Source of the DNA: an uncultured Eisenbergiella sp. | GTDB lineage: Bacteria > Bacillota > Clostridia > Lachnospirales > Lachnospiraceae | DNA: 6,386 nucleotides | Direction of reading: 5' to 3' | NCBI GenBank assembly: GCA_948960675.1 | Contig: CARDPF010000184.1 | Span: 1 to 6,386, forward strand | Shown here: piece by piece, positions 6,340 through 6,386 of the stretch | Position numbering within the stretch: position 1 is the first letter of the stretch | How the letters are laid out: each line of letters begins with the position of its first letter | Position numbers and translations under genes: made by a program | The notes under the pieces: model-generated | The model's input: only the letters and a program-made list of their open reading frames with translations | Database searches by the model: none | What the model was told of the DNA's origin: nothing

Positions 6340-6386
6340 AGATCGGAAGAGCGTCGTGTAGGGAAAGAGTGTAGATCTCGGTGGTC
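6340..6386. other. Illumina TruSeq adapter sequence (non-genomic contamination)
   Basis: The last 47 bases begin AGATCGGAAGAGCGTCGTGT and continue through AGGGAAAGAGTGTAGATCTC and GGTGGTC. They match, base for base, my recall of the reverse complement of the Illumina TruSeq universal adapter. They are read-through from a short insert that was not trimmed before assembly. They are not biological, and any open frame running into them is invalid. Confidence 0.98.

Noticed and set aside
5501..6361. Plus-strand 286-codon open frame
   Set aside because: It crosses the valS N-terminus, the T-box and the promoter on the opposite strand and ends inside adapter sequence. It cannot be a real gene as assembled.

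Overview
This window looks like one end of a draft or metagenomic contig from a Firmicute, most likely a member of the Clostridia and plausibly Lachnospiraceae. That placement is an inference. It rests on the tRNA-Val T-box leader, the valS-folC gene order, strong AAGGAG/GGAGG ribosome binding sites, and a zinc-ribbon/TPR membrane protein of a type common in anaerobic Clostridia. All four genes lie on the minus strand and appear to form one transcription unit, read from high to low coordinates.

In transcription order the layout is as follows. A strong sigma-A promoter (TTGACA, 17 bp, TATAGT; 6240-6268) starts a leader of about 480 nt. The leader contains a T-box riboswitch (about 5881-6233) with a readable GUA valine specifier, a UGGU T-box and a terminator. 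The genes that follow are valS (3092-5755, valyl-tRNA synthetase), folC (1751-3085, folylpolyglutamate/dihydrofolate synthase), a 59-residue acidic protein of unknown function (1579-1758) that overlaps the folC stop by 8 nt, and a 469-residue protein with an N-terminal zinc ribbon, TPR repeats, one membrane segment and more TPR repeats (152-1561). The unit ends at a strong intrinsic terminator (59-92).

The genes are tightly packed: 6 nt between valS and folC, an 8-nt overlap between folC and the small gene, and 17 nt before the TPR gene. The parsimonious reading is that charging of tRNA-Val controls read-through into the whole operon. ValS charges tRNA-Val and FolC makes and polyglutamylates folates. 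The roles of the last two proteins are unknown.

The last 47 bases (6340-6386) are not genomic. They match the reverse complement of the Illumina TruSeq universal adapter exactly. A perfect 15-bp inverted repeat ends exactly at the adapter junction, so the true genomic sequence may already be unreliable from about 6305 onward. I found no mobile element, CRISPR array, tRNA, rRNA or plus-strand gene. Apart from the adapter, the window is mostly ordinary housekeeping sequence. The parts most worth a second look are the uncharacterised small gene, the zinc-ribbon/TPR gene and the contig-end artefact.
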